In this document: one piece after another, positions 24,727 through 34,030 of the stretch
How the letters are laid out: every line of letters begins with the position of its first letter
How positions within the stretch are numbered: the first letter of the stretch is position 1
From: CAMLJR01 sp964500675
GTDB taxonomy: Bacteria > Pseudomonadota > Gammaproteobacteria > Pseudomonadales > CAMLJR01
Length of the DNA stretch: 64,000 bases
Assembly: GCA_964500675.1 (NCBI GenBank)
Contig: CAZCNY010000002.1
Location: 186,001 to 250,000, forward strand
Direction: 5' to 3'
Position numbers and translations under genes: made by a program
Notes under the pieces: model-generated
What the model saw: the letters and a program-made list of their open reading frames with translations, nothing else
The model's database searches: none
Told to the model about the DNA's origin: nothing

Positions 24727-25093
24727 TGTAACGATGCCGGCGGCTGCCCGGCCACCTGTAAACGCGCTCCAAACCCGTGCGCAATCCGGCTTTTTCCATT
24801 GACTTTAATGGGTTATCGAATTAACGTTACGCGCCCGTTTGGCGTGGATATTCCGTTCAGCGTGGATATCGTGTTATGCGCCCGTCGCGCGCGGGGAAAC
24901 CGTTTGTTGTAGGCGCCCGCGCCCATTGCTGCCGCACGAATGCGACCCGTTTTATCCCGCGCTCAAGCGGCCCGCAATTTGCTCCGCGAATTATTTGCGC
25001 CCCAGATCGATTCGGTGCGCGGAAAATACTGCGTTGATTAAGCAGTCGCGTAAAAGACAATCCGTTCAGCTTAACATCGAGACGAACACCGGC
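24727..25093. other. Divergent pabB/carboxyltransferase spacer
   Basis: 367 bp between divergent genes. Contains a degenerate 18-bp repeat (GGCGTGGATAT at 24841 and AGCGTGGATAT at 24859) bracketed by GCGCCCGT words at 24831 and 24878. An open frame reaches upstream to 24839 from the carboxyltransferase gene but shows no family homology. No clear promoter was identified. Confidence 0.5.
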
Positions 25094-26842
25094 ATGGCCA
25101 CCAACTCTTCTGTTACGCCCTCTCCAATTGCGCCCTCATTGCACAATCCGTTTGCGGAAAAGAAAGACGTCGAATTCAGCATTCCGGGCCAGATCAACTA
25201 CACGCCCGGTCTCTACGAAACCACGCTGAAGGCAGGGTACGAACTCATTCAGCGCCCAAAGAAAGCGGCCGGTGTCGCCAACGTCGAGCGCCAGCATCAG
25301 AAAAAGCGCATGACGGTGTGGGAGCGCATCGACGTACTCAAAGATGCGGGTACCGAGGCGCAGGTTCTCTATCAAAACTGGGGTCCGAATCTCGATGGTG
25401 CTTCGCTCGTTACCGCCGTGGTCAAGATTCACGGCCGCGATGTCGCGCTGTATGGCCACGATTTCACCGTGCGCGCGGGCTCGATGGATGCCACCAACGG
25501 CAGCAAGCTGGCGCGTCTGTTCGAGCTCGCGGGCAAGCGCAAAATTCCGCTGGTGGGCATGAACGATTCGGCGGGCGCCTACGTGCCCGCGGGTGTCGGC
25601 GGTCTCGACGGTTATGCCGAGGCGTTTACCGCGTTGCGCAAGATCAGCGGCGTGGTGCCTTCGATCATGTGCATGTTCGGCTACAACGCGGGCGGCGGCT
25701 CGTATCTGCCGCGCCAGGGCAGCTTTGTGATTCAGCCGCTCGATACGTTCTTCGGTCTGACCGGCGCCGGCGTGGTGAAAACAGTGCTCGGTGAGGATGT
25801 AACGCCAGACGAGCTCGGCGGACCCGGCGTACATTCGCAATCGGGCGTGACCGATTTTGTCGTGCCCGACGAAGTTTCCGCGCTGATGAAGGTGCGTCAG
25901 TTGCTCGATTATCTGCCGTCTGGCAACGATGAGCTGGCGCCGTTCCAGAAGACCTCCGATCCGCTCGATCGCAAAACGTGGGACGTCGATATCCTGCTGA
26001 AAAAAGCGCTGAATTCGCCGACCGCTTTCAACACGCCGATCGACGTCAGCATCATGATCCAGCAGATTTGCGATCACGGTGATTATCTCGAAATTCAACC
26101 CGAGCGCGCGCGCAACACGATCTGCGCGTTAGGCCGTTTGGGCGGCAATGTCGTCGGCTTCGTCGCGAATAATTCCGCCGTGGGTTCGGGCCAGATCGAT
26201 ATCGATGCTGCGTACAAAAACGCGCGCTTTATCCGTTTTTGCAATCTGTACAACATTCCGATGATTTTCATGGAGGACACCACAGGTTTCAAACCGGGCC
26301 GCGAACAGGAAACCGGCGGCATCGTGCAGGCGGGCCGCGCCATGCTCGATGCGATTATCGATCTGCGCACGCCGCGTTTTCTCGTCATTATCCGCAACGC
26401 ATTCGGCGGCGCGTACGCGTCGTACAACAATTATCCGACCGGCGCCGATCTCGTCATCGCCTTGCCGACCACGCGCGTGGCGGTGATGGGACCCGCCGGT
26501 GTCGAGTTCGTCTTCAAAGATGAACTGCGCGACATTCGCATTGAAACCAAAAATAAAATCGCATCGCTCGCGCAGGAAAATACCGCGAAGGGCATGAGTG
26601 CGGCCGATGCGCAAAACGCCGCGGAAAAAGCCGCGCACGCGTGGGCGAAAGAGCAGGAGGCCGCGCTCGCGCAACGCTATGAAAAACAATTGATGAATCC
26701 GAACGAGGCGCTCAGCCTCGGTTCGATTTCGCAAATCACGATGCCGTCGGATTTGCGCAAGACGCTGACCGAAGCGGTGGGCTTTCATCTCAGTCACTAC
26801 AACGCTGAACCGATGCAGGGCGTTCAGCGCGAGTTTTTCTAA
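25094..26842 (+). CDS. Acyl-CoA carboxylase carboxyltransferase subunit (propionyl-CoA carboxylase beta type)
   Basis: 582-aa biotin-dependent carboxyltransferase with two crotonase-fold halves: GSMDATNGSKLARLFELAGKRKIPLVGMNDSAGAYV and YNAGGGSYLPRQG in the first, GGNVVGFVANNSAVGSGQIDIDAA and FMEDTTGFKPGREQE in the second. It transfers carboxyl from biotin to an acyl-CoA. Position as first gene of a run ending in methylmalonyl-CoA mutase points to propionyl-CoA. It is about 70 residues longer than ordinary PccB, mainly at the termini. The ATG at 25094 is chosen because family-like sequence starts only after it. Confidence 0.88.
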   Translation: MATNSSVTPSPIAPSLHNPFAEKKDVEFSIPGQINYTPGLYETTLKAGYELIQRPKKAAGVANVERQHQKKRMTVWERIDVLKDAGTEAQVLYQNWGPNLDGASLVTAVVKIHGRDVALYGHDFTVRAGSMDATNGSKLARLFELAGKRKIPLVGMNDSAGAYVPAGVGGLDGYAEAFTALRKISGVVPSIMCMFGYNAGGGSYLPRQGSFVIQPLDTFFGLTGAGVVKTVLGEDVTPDELGGPGVHSQSGVTDFVVPDEVSALMKVRQLLDYLPSGNDELAPFQKTSDPLDRKTWDVDILLKKALNSPTAFNTPIDVSIMIQQICDHGDYLEIQPERARNTICALGRLGGNVVGFVANNSAVGSGQIDIDAAYKNARFIRFCNLYNIPMIFMEDTTGFKPGREQETGGIVQAGRAMLDAIIDLRTPRFLVIIRNAFGGAYASYNNYPTGADLVIALPTTRVAVMGPAGVEFVFKDELRDIRIETKNKIASLAQENTAKGMSAADAQNAAEKAAHAWAKEQEAALAQRYEKQLMNPNEALSLGSISQITMPSDLRKTLTEAVGFHLSHYNAEPMQGVQREFF

Positions 26843-26847
26843 TAATT

Positions 26848-26869
26848 CCCTCTCCCCCAGGGAGAGGGG
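26848..26869. repeat. REP-like CCCTCTCCC/GGGAGAGGG palindrome
   Basis: Compact member of the dispersed intergenic family, between the carboxyltransferase and biotin carboxylase genes. Confidence 0.7.
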
Positions 26870-26897
26870 AGTAATACAAAAATTGAGGTTTCTCACT

Positions 26898-29747
26898 GTG
26901 CAACCGAGCAATAAATATTATCTGCATAACCCGCTGATTCACGCGGAGCGCCGCCTGGGTCTCAGCGCTTCGGAGTGGGTGAAATCGTTTGCCTGCGACG
27001 ATGTGCGTCCGCTCATTATCTGCCGCGGCCCGATTCGCAAAGAAGCCATGGATGTGTTCGATGAAATGGGCATCCACGGTTACGGCATTTTGCTCTCCGA
27101 AAAAGATTCGATCACGTACACCAATGCGCTGGCACCCGAGCTGCGCAAACTGACCGATCCCGATCGCGTGCATCGCGTGCCCGATTACACCGGCGCGACG
27201 AAAGAAGAGCGCGTGCAGCGTATCCGCCAAATTATTCAGATCGCGAAAGACAACGGCTACAACAGTATTTTCGCCGGCTACGGCTTTATGGCCGAAGACG
27301 AGGAAATGGTGCGCTCGATGGAGAACGCCGGCCTCAAATTTATCGGCCCGTGTTCGTACACCGTGCGCGCCGCTGGCTTGAAAGATGAAGCCAAGCGCAC
27401 GGCATTGAGTGTCGGCGTATCGACTACGCCCGGTGTCGATAATCTCACGGCACTGACATTGCTCGCGAAATATCCGACCGCAGCCGATCTCATCAAACTG
27501 GTCGATACGGAAGTGCTGCCGCTCGACCAGCGCGCGTTCGATGCCGCGAAAACGCTGACCGATAAAGCCGATGTGGTATTGCTCGCGTCGTATCGCAAAG
27601 GCATCGATTTATTCACGATCGATGAAATGGGCGCGGTGCTCAAGCAGCAGCTCACTAAAGTCTTCAGTGAAAAGCCGGACAATCGTTTCCGCCTGAAAGC
27701 GATTTCGGGTGGCGGTGGTAAAGGCCAGCGCATCATGAATGCGCCGAATAATTACGAGGGCAAAACGCTCGAAGAAAAAGTCGCGAAAGCGATTGCTAAC
27801 GGCCCCGCTCTGTTGCGCGAAATTCTCGCCGAAGTGAAATGCAACGGTGTCGGCGACAATAAAAATGTGCTGATCGAGATGAACATCGAAACCACGCGTC
27901 ACCAGGAAATTCAGGTGGTCGGCAACGGCGATTGGTGCATCACGATGGGCGGCCGCGATTGCTCGCTGCAAATGCACGAACAGAAATTATTGGAAGTGTC
28001 GGTTACTATCGAAGAATTGAAGGCCGCGATCGAAGCGGCCGAGCGCGCGGGGCGCCGCGACGAGTTGCTCGCGCTGAGCCGCGATCTCGATATTCTCGAA
28101 AAAATGGAAAATGAAGCGGCGCGATTTGGCCAAGCCGTGAAGCTCGATTCGGTATCGACGTTTGAATGTATCGTCGACGGTCACTCGCATTACTTCATGG
28201 AAATGAACACGCGCATTCAGGTCGAGCACCGCGTCACCGAGCTTTGCTACAAACTCAAATTCGCCAATCCGGCCGATCCCGGTGAATATTTCATTGTCGA
28301 GTCACTCGTCGAAGCAATGGTATTGCTCGCGCGTCACGGTAAACGTTTGCCGAAACCCGAGCGTCTCGTGCGCGAGGATACCTCGGTCGAAGCGCGACTC
28401 AACGCAACCAATCAAGCATTGCAGCCGCACGCGGGTGGCGTTATCGAATACTGGTCGAATGCGATCGAAGGCGAAATTCGCGACGATCAAGGTATCTGCG
28501 TGCACAACCCCGATACCGATATGTTCATGAAGTATCACCTCGCGGGTGCGTACGATTCGAATATCGCGCTGTTGCTGACGACGGGAAAAACGCGTCTCGA
28601 CAGTTATCGGCGTCTTGCGGAAATTTTGCGCCGCAGCGAAATGCGCGGCAAGGATCTCGCGACCAACCTCGAATTTCACTACGGTCTCGTCAACTGGTTT
28701 ATCGGCCAGAATATCAATGCGCGGCCGACCACGCGTTTTATCGTTCCGTATTTGACCGCGGTCGGCAAATTGAAAGAAATCGCGAATCAAATCGATGTCG
28801 AATTCGCGTTTTCGCAAATTCGCGCACGCCTCGTTAAAAGCGCTGCGGCGAATGGTAAGGCGATGGCGACGGTGCTCGAGCGCAAAGAGAGCCTGCTCAT
28901 GCGTCCGGTGCAGGAATTGTTCGCGCAGCCGCATTTGCTGTCGGGTTGGCTGTCGCTCAATCGCAATCATTTCACGGTCGATAACGGTCGCATCGTCTGG
29001 CACGTGAATCCGATGCTGGTGCTGTCCGAACTCTATCGTTTTCTGCACATGGATTACGAACCGGGTAAGCCCGCTGCTTACATGATTTGGGATCACGACG
29101 ATGAATTGCTGCAAAACGCGCTCGATTTCTACACCGCGCTGCAAATCAGACTCGGTGTTTCGACGTATGCCGATGTCGAAAAAGTGATGACAGGCGGTCG
29201 CCCCGCGGGATTTAACGACGAGCAATGGGCCGCCACACGCGCAGCGCATGCGGGCTATCAGGCCGGCACCGAATTGCTGTCGCTATTGCCGATGGTGGCG
29301 ATCGACACGCATTATTACGATCTCAAGGTCAATGACGATCTCACCATCGCAATTCCGGACGAACTCACCGTGAAAGCGTTGCAGGACAGAATGGCCAAGG
29401 TTCTGGTGCCGCCGCCGGTGGCGAAATCCGACGAAATTCTCGCGGCTTCGGGCGGCATGTACTACGCGCGCGAAGCGCCCGGTATGGAAAGCTTTGTGCA
29501 AGAGGGTTCGCACTTCAATCAGGGCGAGCCGCTCTACATCGTCGAAGTCATGAAGATGTTCAACAAAGTCTACGCGCCGTTCGCGGGCACTATCGACAAG
29601 ATACTCATCGACGCCGACGGTGTTATCATCAAAAAAGGGCAGCCGCTGTTCAAGATCACGCCCGATGAGAAAATCGTGATCGAGACGCCGGAGGAAATCG
29701 CTGCGCGCAAGCGCAAAAAAACCACCGAGTTTTTGGCCAAGTTGTAA
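26898..29747 (+). CDS. Long biotin carboxylase/biotin carrier fusion (acyl-CoA carboxylase alpha subunit)
   Basis: 949-aa protein with an N-terminal biotin carboxylase part (ATP-grasp; SGGGGKGQRIMNAPNN glycine-rich loop near 275, EMNTRIQVEHRVTE near 437-450) and a C-terminal biotinyl domain with the lysine in EVMKMFNKVYAPFAGTI near 885. It is much longer than PccA (about 670 aa), with extra sequence in the carboxylase part and in the linker. GTG at 26898 has GAGG nine bases upstream; a TTG at 26883 is the alternative. It forms the holoenzyme with the upstream subunit. The 3' end is tandemly duplicated. Confidence 0.85.
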   Translation: MQPSNKYYLHNPLIHAERRLGLSASEWVKSFACDDVRPLIICRGPIRKEAMDVFDEMGIHGYGILLSEKDSITYTNALAPELRKLTDPDRVHRVPDYTGATKEERVQRIRQIIQIAKDNGYNSIFAGYGFMAEDEEMVRSMENAGLKFIGPCSYTVRAAGLKDEAKRTALSVGVSTTPGVDNLTALTLLAKYPTAADLIKLVDTEVLPLDQRAFDAAKTLTDKADVVLLASYRKGIDLFTIDEMGAVLKQQLTKVFSEKPDNRFRLKAISGGGGKGQRIMNAPNNYEGKTLEEKVAKAIANGPALLREILAEVKCNGVGDNKNVLIEMNIETTRHQEIQVVGNGDWCITMGGRDCSLQMHEQKLLEVSVTIEELKAAIEAAERAGRRDELLALSRDLDILEKMENEAARFGQAVKLDSVSTFECIVDGHSHYFMEMNTRIQVEHRVTELCYKLKFANPADPGEYFIVESLVEAMVLLARHGKRLPKPERLVREDTSVEARLNATNQALQPHAGGVIEYWSNAIEGEIRDDQGICVHNPDTDMFMKYHLAGAYDSNIALLLTTGKTRLDSYRRLAEILRRSEMRGKDLATNLEFHYGLVNWFIGQNINARPTTRFIVPYLTAVGKLKEIANQIDVEFAFSQIRARLVKSAAANGKAMATVLERKESLLMRPVQELFAQPHLLSGWLSLNRNHFTVDNGRIVWHVNPMLVLSELYRFLHMDYEPGKPAAYMIWDHDDELLQNALDFYTALQIRLGVSTYADVEKVMTGGRPAGFNDEQWAATRAAHAGYQAGTELLSLLPMVAIDTHYYDLKVNDDLTIAIPDELTVKALQDRMAKVLVPPPVAKSDEILAASGGMYYAREAPGMESFVQEGSHFNQGEPLYIVEVMKMFNKVYAPFAGTIDKILIDADGVIIKKGQPLFKITPDEKIVIETPEEIAARKRKKTTEFLAKL

Positions 29748-29801
29748 AAAGATGCCAAGTTGTAAGATGGCCGAGTTGTAAGATGGCCAAGCTGTGAGGA
29801 T
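29736..29801. repeat. 16-bp tandem repeat spanning the stop codon of the biotin carboxylase gene
   Basis: Units at 29736-29753 (18 bp), 29754-29769, 29770-29785 and 29786-29801 share GCCAAGTTGTAAGATG. The first contains the last codons and the TAA stop. The last supplies the GAGGA ribosome binding site of the epimerase gene at 29807. Confidence 0.85.
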
Positions 29802-29806
29802 TTGAA

Positions 29807-30217
29807 ATGATTACCGCGCTCGACCATATCGCGATCGCCGTACCCGATTTAGAAAAAGCGATTAAACGCTTTCTCGACGATTTCGGTCTCAAATTCGAAG
29901 GCACGGAGGAAGTCGAATCGGCGAAAACCACGACGGCATTTTTTCCGCTGCCGCCGACCAGCATCGAACTCGTGCATCCGCTGCGCGGCGAAGGACCGAT
30001 CGCGAAATATCTCGAAAAGAAGGGCGGCGGTATTCATCACCTGTGCTTTCGCACCGACAACATCGAAGCAGATGTTGCGCACCTGAAAGCGAAAGGCTAT
30101 CAATTTCTGAGCGATGCGCCGAGCAAAGGTGCGCACGATTGCATGGTGATCTTCATTCATCCGAAAAGCTGCGATGGCGTGCTGATCGAATTGAGTCAGC
30201 CACCCGTGGATCACTGA
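29807..30217 (+). CDS. mce: Methylmalonyl-CoA epimerase
   Basis: 136-aa vicinal-oxygen-chelate protein that interconverts (S)- and (R)-methylmalonyl-CoA. DHIAIAVPDLEKA holds the first metal-ligand His, IELVHPL the next region, GGGIHHLCFRTDNIE the third, and the terminal GVLIELSQ the glutamate ligand. It sits between the carboxylase and mutase genes as expected of the pathway order. Confidence 0.93.
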   Translation: MITALDHIAIAVPDLEKAIKRFLDDFGLKFEGTEEVESAKTTTAFFPLPPTSIELVHPLRGEGPIAKYLEKKGGGIHHLCFRTDNIEADVAHLKAKGYQFLSDAPSKGAHDCMVIFIHPKSCDGVLIELSQPPVDH

Positions 30218-30250
30218 TGGTTAATTGGTTTTCAATTTAGGTAAAAAATC

Positions 30251-32407
30251 GTGTCCAACGACTACAAACCCGCACCGCACACGCTCGAAGAATGGCAAAA
30301 AGCCGCAACGAAATCGATTAAGAGCGGTTCGCTCGACGATTTGACTTGGCATACGGCCGAGGGTATCGACGTCAAACCGTTTTACAGCGCGGAAGATATT
30401 AAAAATCTTCCGTACACAAATACGTTTCCCGGTTTAGAGCCGTTCATTCGCGGTCCGCAGGCGACGATGTACGCAGGCAAGCCGTGGACGATTCGCCAGT
30501 ACGCAGGTTTTTCGACGGCGGAAGAATCGAATGCGTTTTATCGCAAGGCGCTCGCCGCGGGTGGTCAGGGTGTTTCGGTCGCATTCGATTTGGCGACGCA
30601 CCGCGGTTACGATTCCGATCATCCGCGCGTGACGGGCGATGTCGGTAAAGCCGGCGTGGCGATCGACTCGGTCGAAGATATGAAAATTTTGTTCGACGGC
30701 ATTCCGCTCGACAAGGTTTCGGTGTCGATGACGATGAACGGCGCGGTGTTGCCGATTCTCGCCGGATACATTGTTGCAGGTGAAGAGCAGGGTGTTAGCC
30801 AAGAGCAAATGTCGGGCACTATTCAGAACGATATTCTGAAAGAGTTCATGGTGCGCAACACCTACATTTATCCGCCGTTGCCATCGATGCGTATCATCGG
30901 TGACATCATTGCGTATTGCTCTGAACATCTTCCGCAATTCAACACGATTTCGATTTCGGGTTATCACATTCAAGAAGCCGGCGCCGATGCTGCGCTTGAG
31001 CTCGCTTACACGCTCGCCGACGGCAAAGAATATATTCGCACCGCGATTGCCGCGGGTCTCGATATCGATAAATTCGCGGGCCGCTTGTCCTTCTTCTGGG
31101 GCATCGGCATGAACTTCTATATGGAAGTGGCGAAATTGCGCGCGGCGCGTTTGCTGTGGGCGCGCATCGTCAGCGAATTCAATCCGAAAAATCCGCGCTC
31201 GAAAATGTTGCGTACGCACTCGCAAACATCGGGCTGGTCGCTCACCGAGCAAGATCCTTACAACAATGTCGTGCGCACCGCGATCGAAGCGATGGCGGCG
31301 GTATTCGGCGGCACACAATCGCTGCACACTAACGCTTTCGATGAGGCGATCGCGCTGCCAACCGAATTCTCGGCGCGCATCGCGCGCAACACGCAGTTGA
31401 TCATCCAGGAAGAAACCGGCATCTGTAACGTCGTCGATCCGTGGGGCGGTTCGTACTTCATGGAGTCGCTGACGCAGGAACTCGCCGATAAAGCGTGGGC
31501 GATGATCGAAGAGATCGAAGCGGCCGGCGGCATGGCGAAAGCGATCGAATCGGGCATGCCGAAACTTAAGATCGAAGAATCGGCGGCGCGCAAACAGGCG
31601 CGCATCGATCGCGGTGACGATGTGATCGTCGGTGTGAATAAATATCGTCTGCAAAAAGAGGACGCTGTCGATATTCTCGAAATCGACAACAACGCCGTAC
31701 GCGAATCGCAAATCAAACGTCTCGCGCAGATTCGTAAAACGCGCAACGAAAAAGCGGTTGAAGATGCGCTCGAAGCGATTTATCAATGTGCGAACGGCGG
31801 TCAGGGCAACCTGCTCGATCTCGCGATCAAAGCCACGCGCGCGCGCGCAACGGTCGGTGAAATCTCCTATGCTATGGAGCGTGTATTCGGGCGCTTCAAC
31901 GCACAGGCGCAAACGGTGTCGGGCGTGTACGGTTCAGCATTTCAAACAGACGAAAACTGGAAAAGCATTCAAAGCGATATCGAAAGCTTCATCGAGAAGC
32001 ACGGTCGCCGTCCGCGCATGCTCGTCTGCAAGATGGGGCAGGACGGTCACGATCGCGGCGCGAAAGTGATCGCTACCGCGTTCGCCGATGTCGGTTTCGA
32101 TATCGACCTGTCGCCGATGTTTTCGACGCCCGCCGAAGTCGCGCGTCAGGCGATCGAAAACGACGTGCACGTGGTCGGTGTTTCGTCGCAGGCGGCGGGC
32201 CACAAAACGCTCGTGCCCGAACTGATTGCGGAACTGAAGAAGCAGAGTGCGGATGACATTATCGTGGTCGCGGGCGGCGTGATTCCGAAACAGGATTACG
32301 ATTATTTGTACAATGCAGGCGTGAAGGGAATTTTCGGACCCGGCACGCAAATTCCCGTCGCGGCGCGCGATGTGCTCGATGCGATCAACGCAGCCGCTGG
32401 AAAATAA
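30251..32407 (+). CDS. scpA: Methylmalonyl-CoA mutase
   Basis: 718-aa adenosylcobalamin enzyme converting (R)-methylmalonyl-CoA to succinyl-CoA. The large TIM-barrel domain includes the RPWTIRQYAGF-like segment (PWTIRQYAGFSTAEESN), FDLATHRGYDSDHPRV and SISGYHIQEAGA. The C-terminal B12 domain carries DGHDRGAKVIA (the DxHxxG cobalt-ligand motif, near 600). This is the single-chain catalytic form. GTG start at 30251. A terminator follows directly. Confidence 0.97.
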   Translation: MSNDYKPAPHTLEEWQKAATKSIKSGSLDDLTWHTAEGIDVKPFYSAEDIKNLPYTNTFPGLEPFIRGPQATMYAGKPWTIRQYAGFSTAEESNAFYRKALAAGGQGVSVAFDLATHRGYDSDHPRVTGDVGKAGVAIDSVEDMKILFDGIPLDKVSVSMTMNGAVLPILAGYIVAGEEQGVSQEQMSGTIQNDILKEFMVRNTYIYPPLPSMRIIGDIIAYCSEHLPQFNTISISGYHIQEAGADAALELAYTLADGKEYIRTAIAAGLDIDKFAGRLSFFWGIGMNFYMEVAKLRAARLLWARIVSEFNPKNPRSKMLRTHSQTSGWSLTEQDPYNNVVRTAIEAMAAVFGGTQSLHTNAFDEAIALPTEFSARIARNTQLIIQEETGICNVVDPWGGSYFMESLTQELADKAWAMIEEIEAAGGMAKAIESGMPKLKIEESAARKQARIDRGDDVIVGVNKYRLQKEDAVDILEIDNNAVRESQIKRLAQIRKTRNEKAVEDALEAIYQCANGGQGNLLDLAIKATRARATVGEISYAMERVFGRFNAQAQTVSGVYGSAFQTDENWKSIQSDIESFIEKHGRRPRMLVCKMGQDGHDRGAKVIATAFADVGFDIDLSPMFSTPAEVARQAIENDVHVVGVSSQAAGHKTLVPELIAELKKQSADDIIVVAGGVIPKQDYDYLYNAGVKGIFGPGTQIPVAARDVLDAINAAAGK

Positions 32408-32420
32408 ATGGGTGTAATTT

Positions 32421-32449
32421 AAAAGGCGGGCTTCGGTCCGCCTTTTTTG
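32421..32449 (+). terminator. Rho-independent terminator after the mutase
   Basis: AAAAGGCGG and CCGCCTTTT pair around a TTCG-containing loop, followed by T residues. Confidence 0.85.
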
Positions 32450-32455
32450 TTTATT

Positions 32456-32487
32456 CCCCTCTCCTTTAGGGTCCGCGGGGAGAGGGG
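32456..32487. repeat. REP-like CCCCTCTCC/GGAGAGGGG palindrome
   Basis: Member of the dispersed family, between the mutase terminator and meaB. Confidence 0.65.
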
Positions 32488-32518
32488 AGAAAGCCACTGA
32501 GCTTAAGTTAGGATTTTT

Positions 32519-33478
32519 ATGTCGGCTATCGACACAAAATTACTGCGTCAAGGCAACCGCCGTGCACTCGCAAAAGCCATCACGCTGATCGAAAGCAAAC
32601 TCGATCGCGATCGCATGGCCGCGCAAACATTGCTCGAACAATTATTGCCGCACACAGGCAAAAGTATTCGCGTCGGTATCACGGGGATTCCCGGCGTCGG
32701 CAAATCGACCTTTATCGAAACTTTCGGTTTGTATTTAATTAGTCTCGGCAAAAAAGTTGCGGTGCTCGCGGTCGATCCGAGTTCGCCGCTCGCGGGTGGT
32801 TCGATTCTCGGCGATAAAACGCGCATGGAAGAATTGTCGCGTCAGGACAATGCATTCATTCGCCCGTCGCCGTCCGAGGGAACGCTCGGCGGCGTCGCGC
32901 AGCACACGCGCGAAACCGTGCTGCTGTGCGAGGCGGCAGGTTACGACGTGATTCTCGTCGAAACGGTCGGCGTCGGTCAGAGCGAATACGAAGTCGCGGG
33001 CATGGTCGATTTCTTCATGGTGCTGATGCTGCCCAACGCGGGCGACGAATTGCAGGGCATCAAGCGCGGCATCATGGAGCTTGCCGATGCGCTCGTGATC
33101 AACAAGGCCGATGGCGAAAGCGTGAATCTCGCCAATCGCACGCGCTCGCATTATCAGAGTGCGCTGAATTTATTGCGCCACACGAGCTTCTGGACGCCGC
33201 AGGTGCTGATCTGCTCGGCGCTCGAAAAGAAAAATATCGAAGCCGTATGGGGCATGATTAGCGACTACCAGATCGCCGCGCAAAAAAATGACTACCTCAG
33301 CGCCAAGCGCGCGCGCCAAGCCAAGGATTGGATGCACAAGCTGCTGCACGAAATGCTGTTCCTGCGCCTGCGCCAAAATTCCGAAGTCAAGCGCGCGCTG
33401 CCGAAGCTGGAGCAGAAAGTGATTGCGGGCGAGACCACGCCCTACCATGCCGCGAGGCAATTGATCGATATGTTATGA
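32519..33478 (+). CDS. meaB: Methylmalonyl-CoA mutase-associated GTPase MeaB
   Basis: 319-aa G3E-family GTPase that protects the mutase and gates cofactor loading. Walker A GIPGVGKST (near 59-67), VDPSSPLAGGSILGDKTRM, EGTLGGVAQHTRE, VETVGVGQSE and the NKAD guanine motif are all present. Encoded just after the mutase, though behind its terminator, so a separate or read-through transcript. Confidence 0.96.
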   Translation: MSAIDTKLLRQGNRRALAKAITLIESKLDRDRMAAQTLLEQLLPHTGKSIRVGITGIPGVGKSTFIETFGLYLISLGKKVAVLAVDPSSPLAGGSILGDKTRMEELSRQDNAFIRPSPSEGTLGGVAQHTRETVLLCEAAGYDVILVETVGVGQSEYEVAGMVDFFMVLMLPNAGDELQGIKRGIMELADALVINKADGESVNLANRTRSHYQSALNLLRHTSFWTPQVLICSALEKKNIEAVWGMISDYQIAAQKNDYLSAKRARQAKDWMHKLLHEMLFLRLRQNSEVKRALPKLEQKVIAGETTPYHAARQLIDML

Positions 33479-33526
33479 CGGGCGCTTTTACGGTGAGCCG
33501 CTTAAGGTTTGATGCGCGTCATAGCG

Positions 33527-33532
33527 TATAAT
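33527..33532 (+). promoter_or_regulatory. Candidate -10 box for the haemoglobin gene
   Basis: A perfect TATAAT 51 bp before the start codon; no convincing -35 hexamer at the right distance. Confidence 0.4.
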
Positions 33533-33583
33533 CATGGCACCTTTATGCTGGCCTCTCTTTGCAGCGTTTAGTCGAGGACAATC

Positions 33584-34012
33584 ATGCAAACTCCCTATCA
33601 ATTGCTCGGTGGTGAAGCCGGTGTCCGCAAGTTGGCGGAAACTTTCTACGATGTCATGGACGAGCTTCCTGAAGCGGAAACAATCCGCAAGATGCATGGT
33701 GAAAGCCTCGTCGATATCAAAGAAAAACTTTACGAATATCTATCGGGCTGGATGGGCGGTCCGCACCATTACCACAAAAAATACGGCACCGTGTGTTTGA
33801 CCAAACCGCACAAAGCGTATGCGATCGGTCCCGCCGAGCGCGATCAATGGCTCCTGTGCATGGATGAGACATTGCGTCGTATCGGCGCCAGCGACGAGCT
33901 CAAGGCGATGTTGAAGCAGCCGATGTTCGGCATTGCCGATGCTATCCGCAACACTGACGGCAGCAGTTGCCCGAGCGAACATGAAGATAGCGCGGCGGGT
34001 TGCGGGCATTGA
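33584..34012 (+). CDS. Group II truncated haemoglobin with Cys/His-rich tail
   Basis: 142-aa 2-over-2 globin. The YQLLGGEAGVRKLAETFYDVM start, the KEKLYEYLSGWMGGPHHYHKKYG block with the proximal-side region, and the WLLCMDETL Trp are the group II (TrbO) signature. Such globins bind O2, NO or peroxide. The last 15 residues (SCPSEHEDSAAGCGH) form an unusual Cys/His tail that might bind metal. It starts after GAGGACAATC and appears monocistronic or coupled to the next membrane protein 18 bp on. Confidence 0.92.
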   Translation: MQTPYQLLGGEAGVRKLAETFYDVMDELPEAETIRKMHGESLVDIKEKLYEYLSGWMGGPHHYHKKYGTVCLTKPHKAYAIGPAERDQWLLCMDETLRRIGASDELKAMLKQPMFGIADAIRNTDGSSCPSEHEDSAAGCGH

Positions 34013-34030
34013 TCCATTGCGCACAAAATA

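Noticed and set aside
24839..25093. 85-codon N-terminal extension of the carboxyltransferase
   Set aside because: Low-similarity Arg/Cys-rich reading of spacer DNA; family sequence begins after the ATG at 25094.
29736..29801. CRISPR array
   Set aside because: Repeats are contiguous 16-bp units with no spacers and no cas genes; the same applies to the other tandem arrays in the window.
30434..31912. 492-aa open frame antisense to methylmalonyl-CoA mutase
   Set aside because: Shadow ORF; the mutase reading frame accounts for all conservation.
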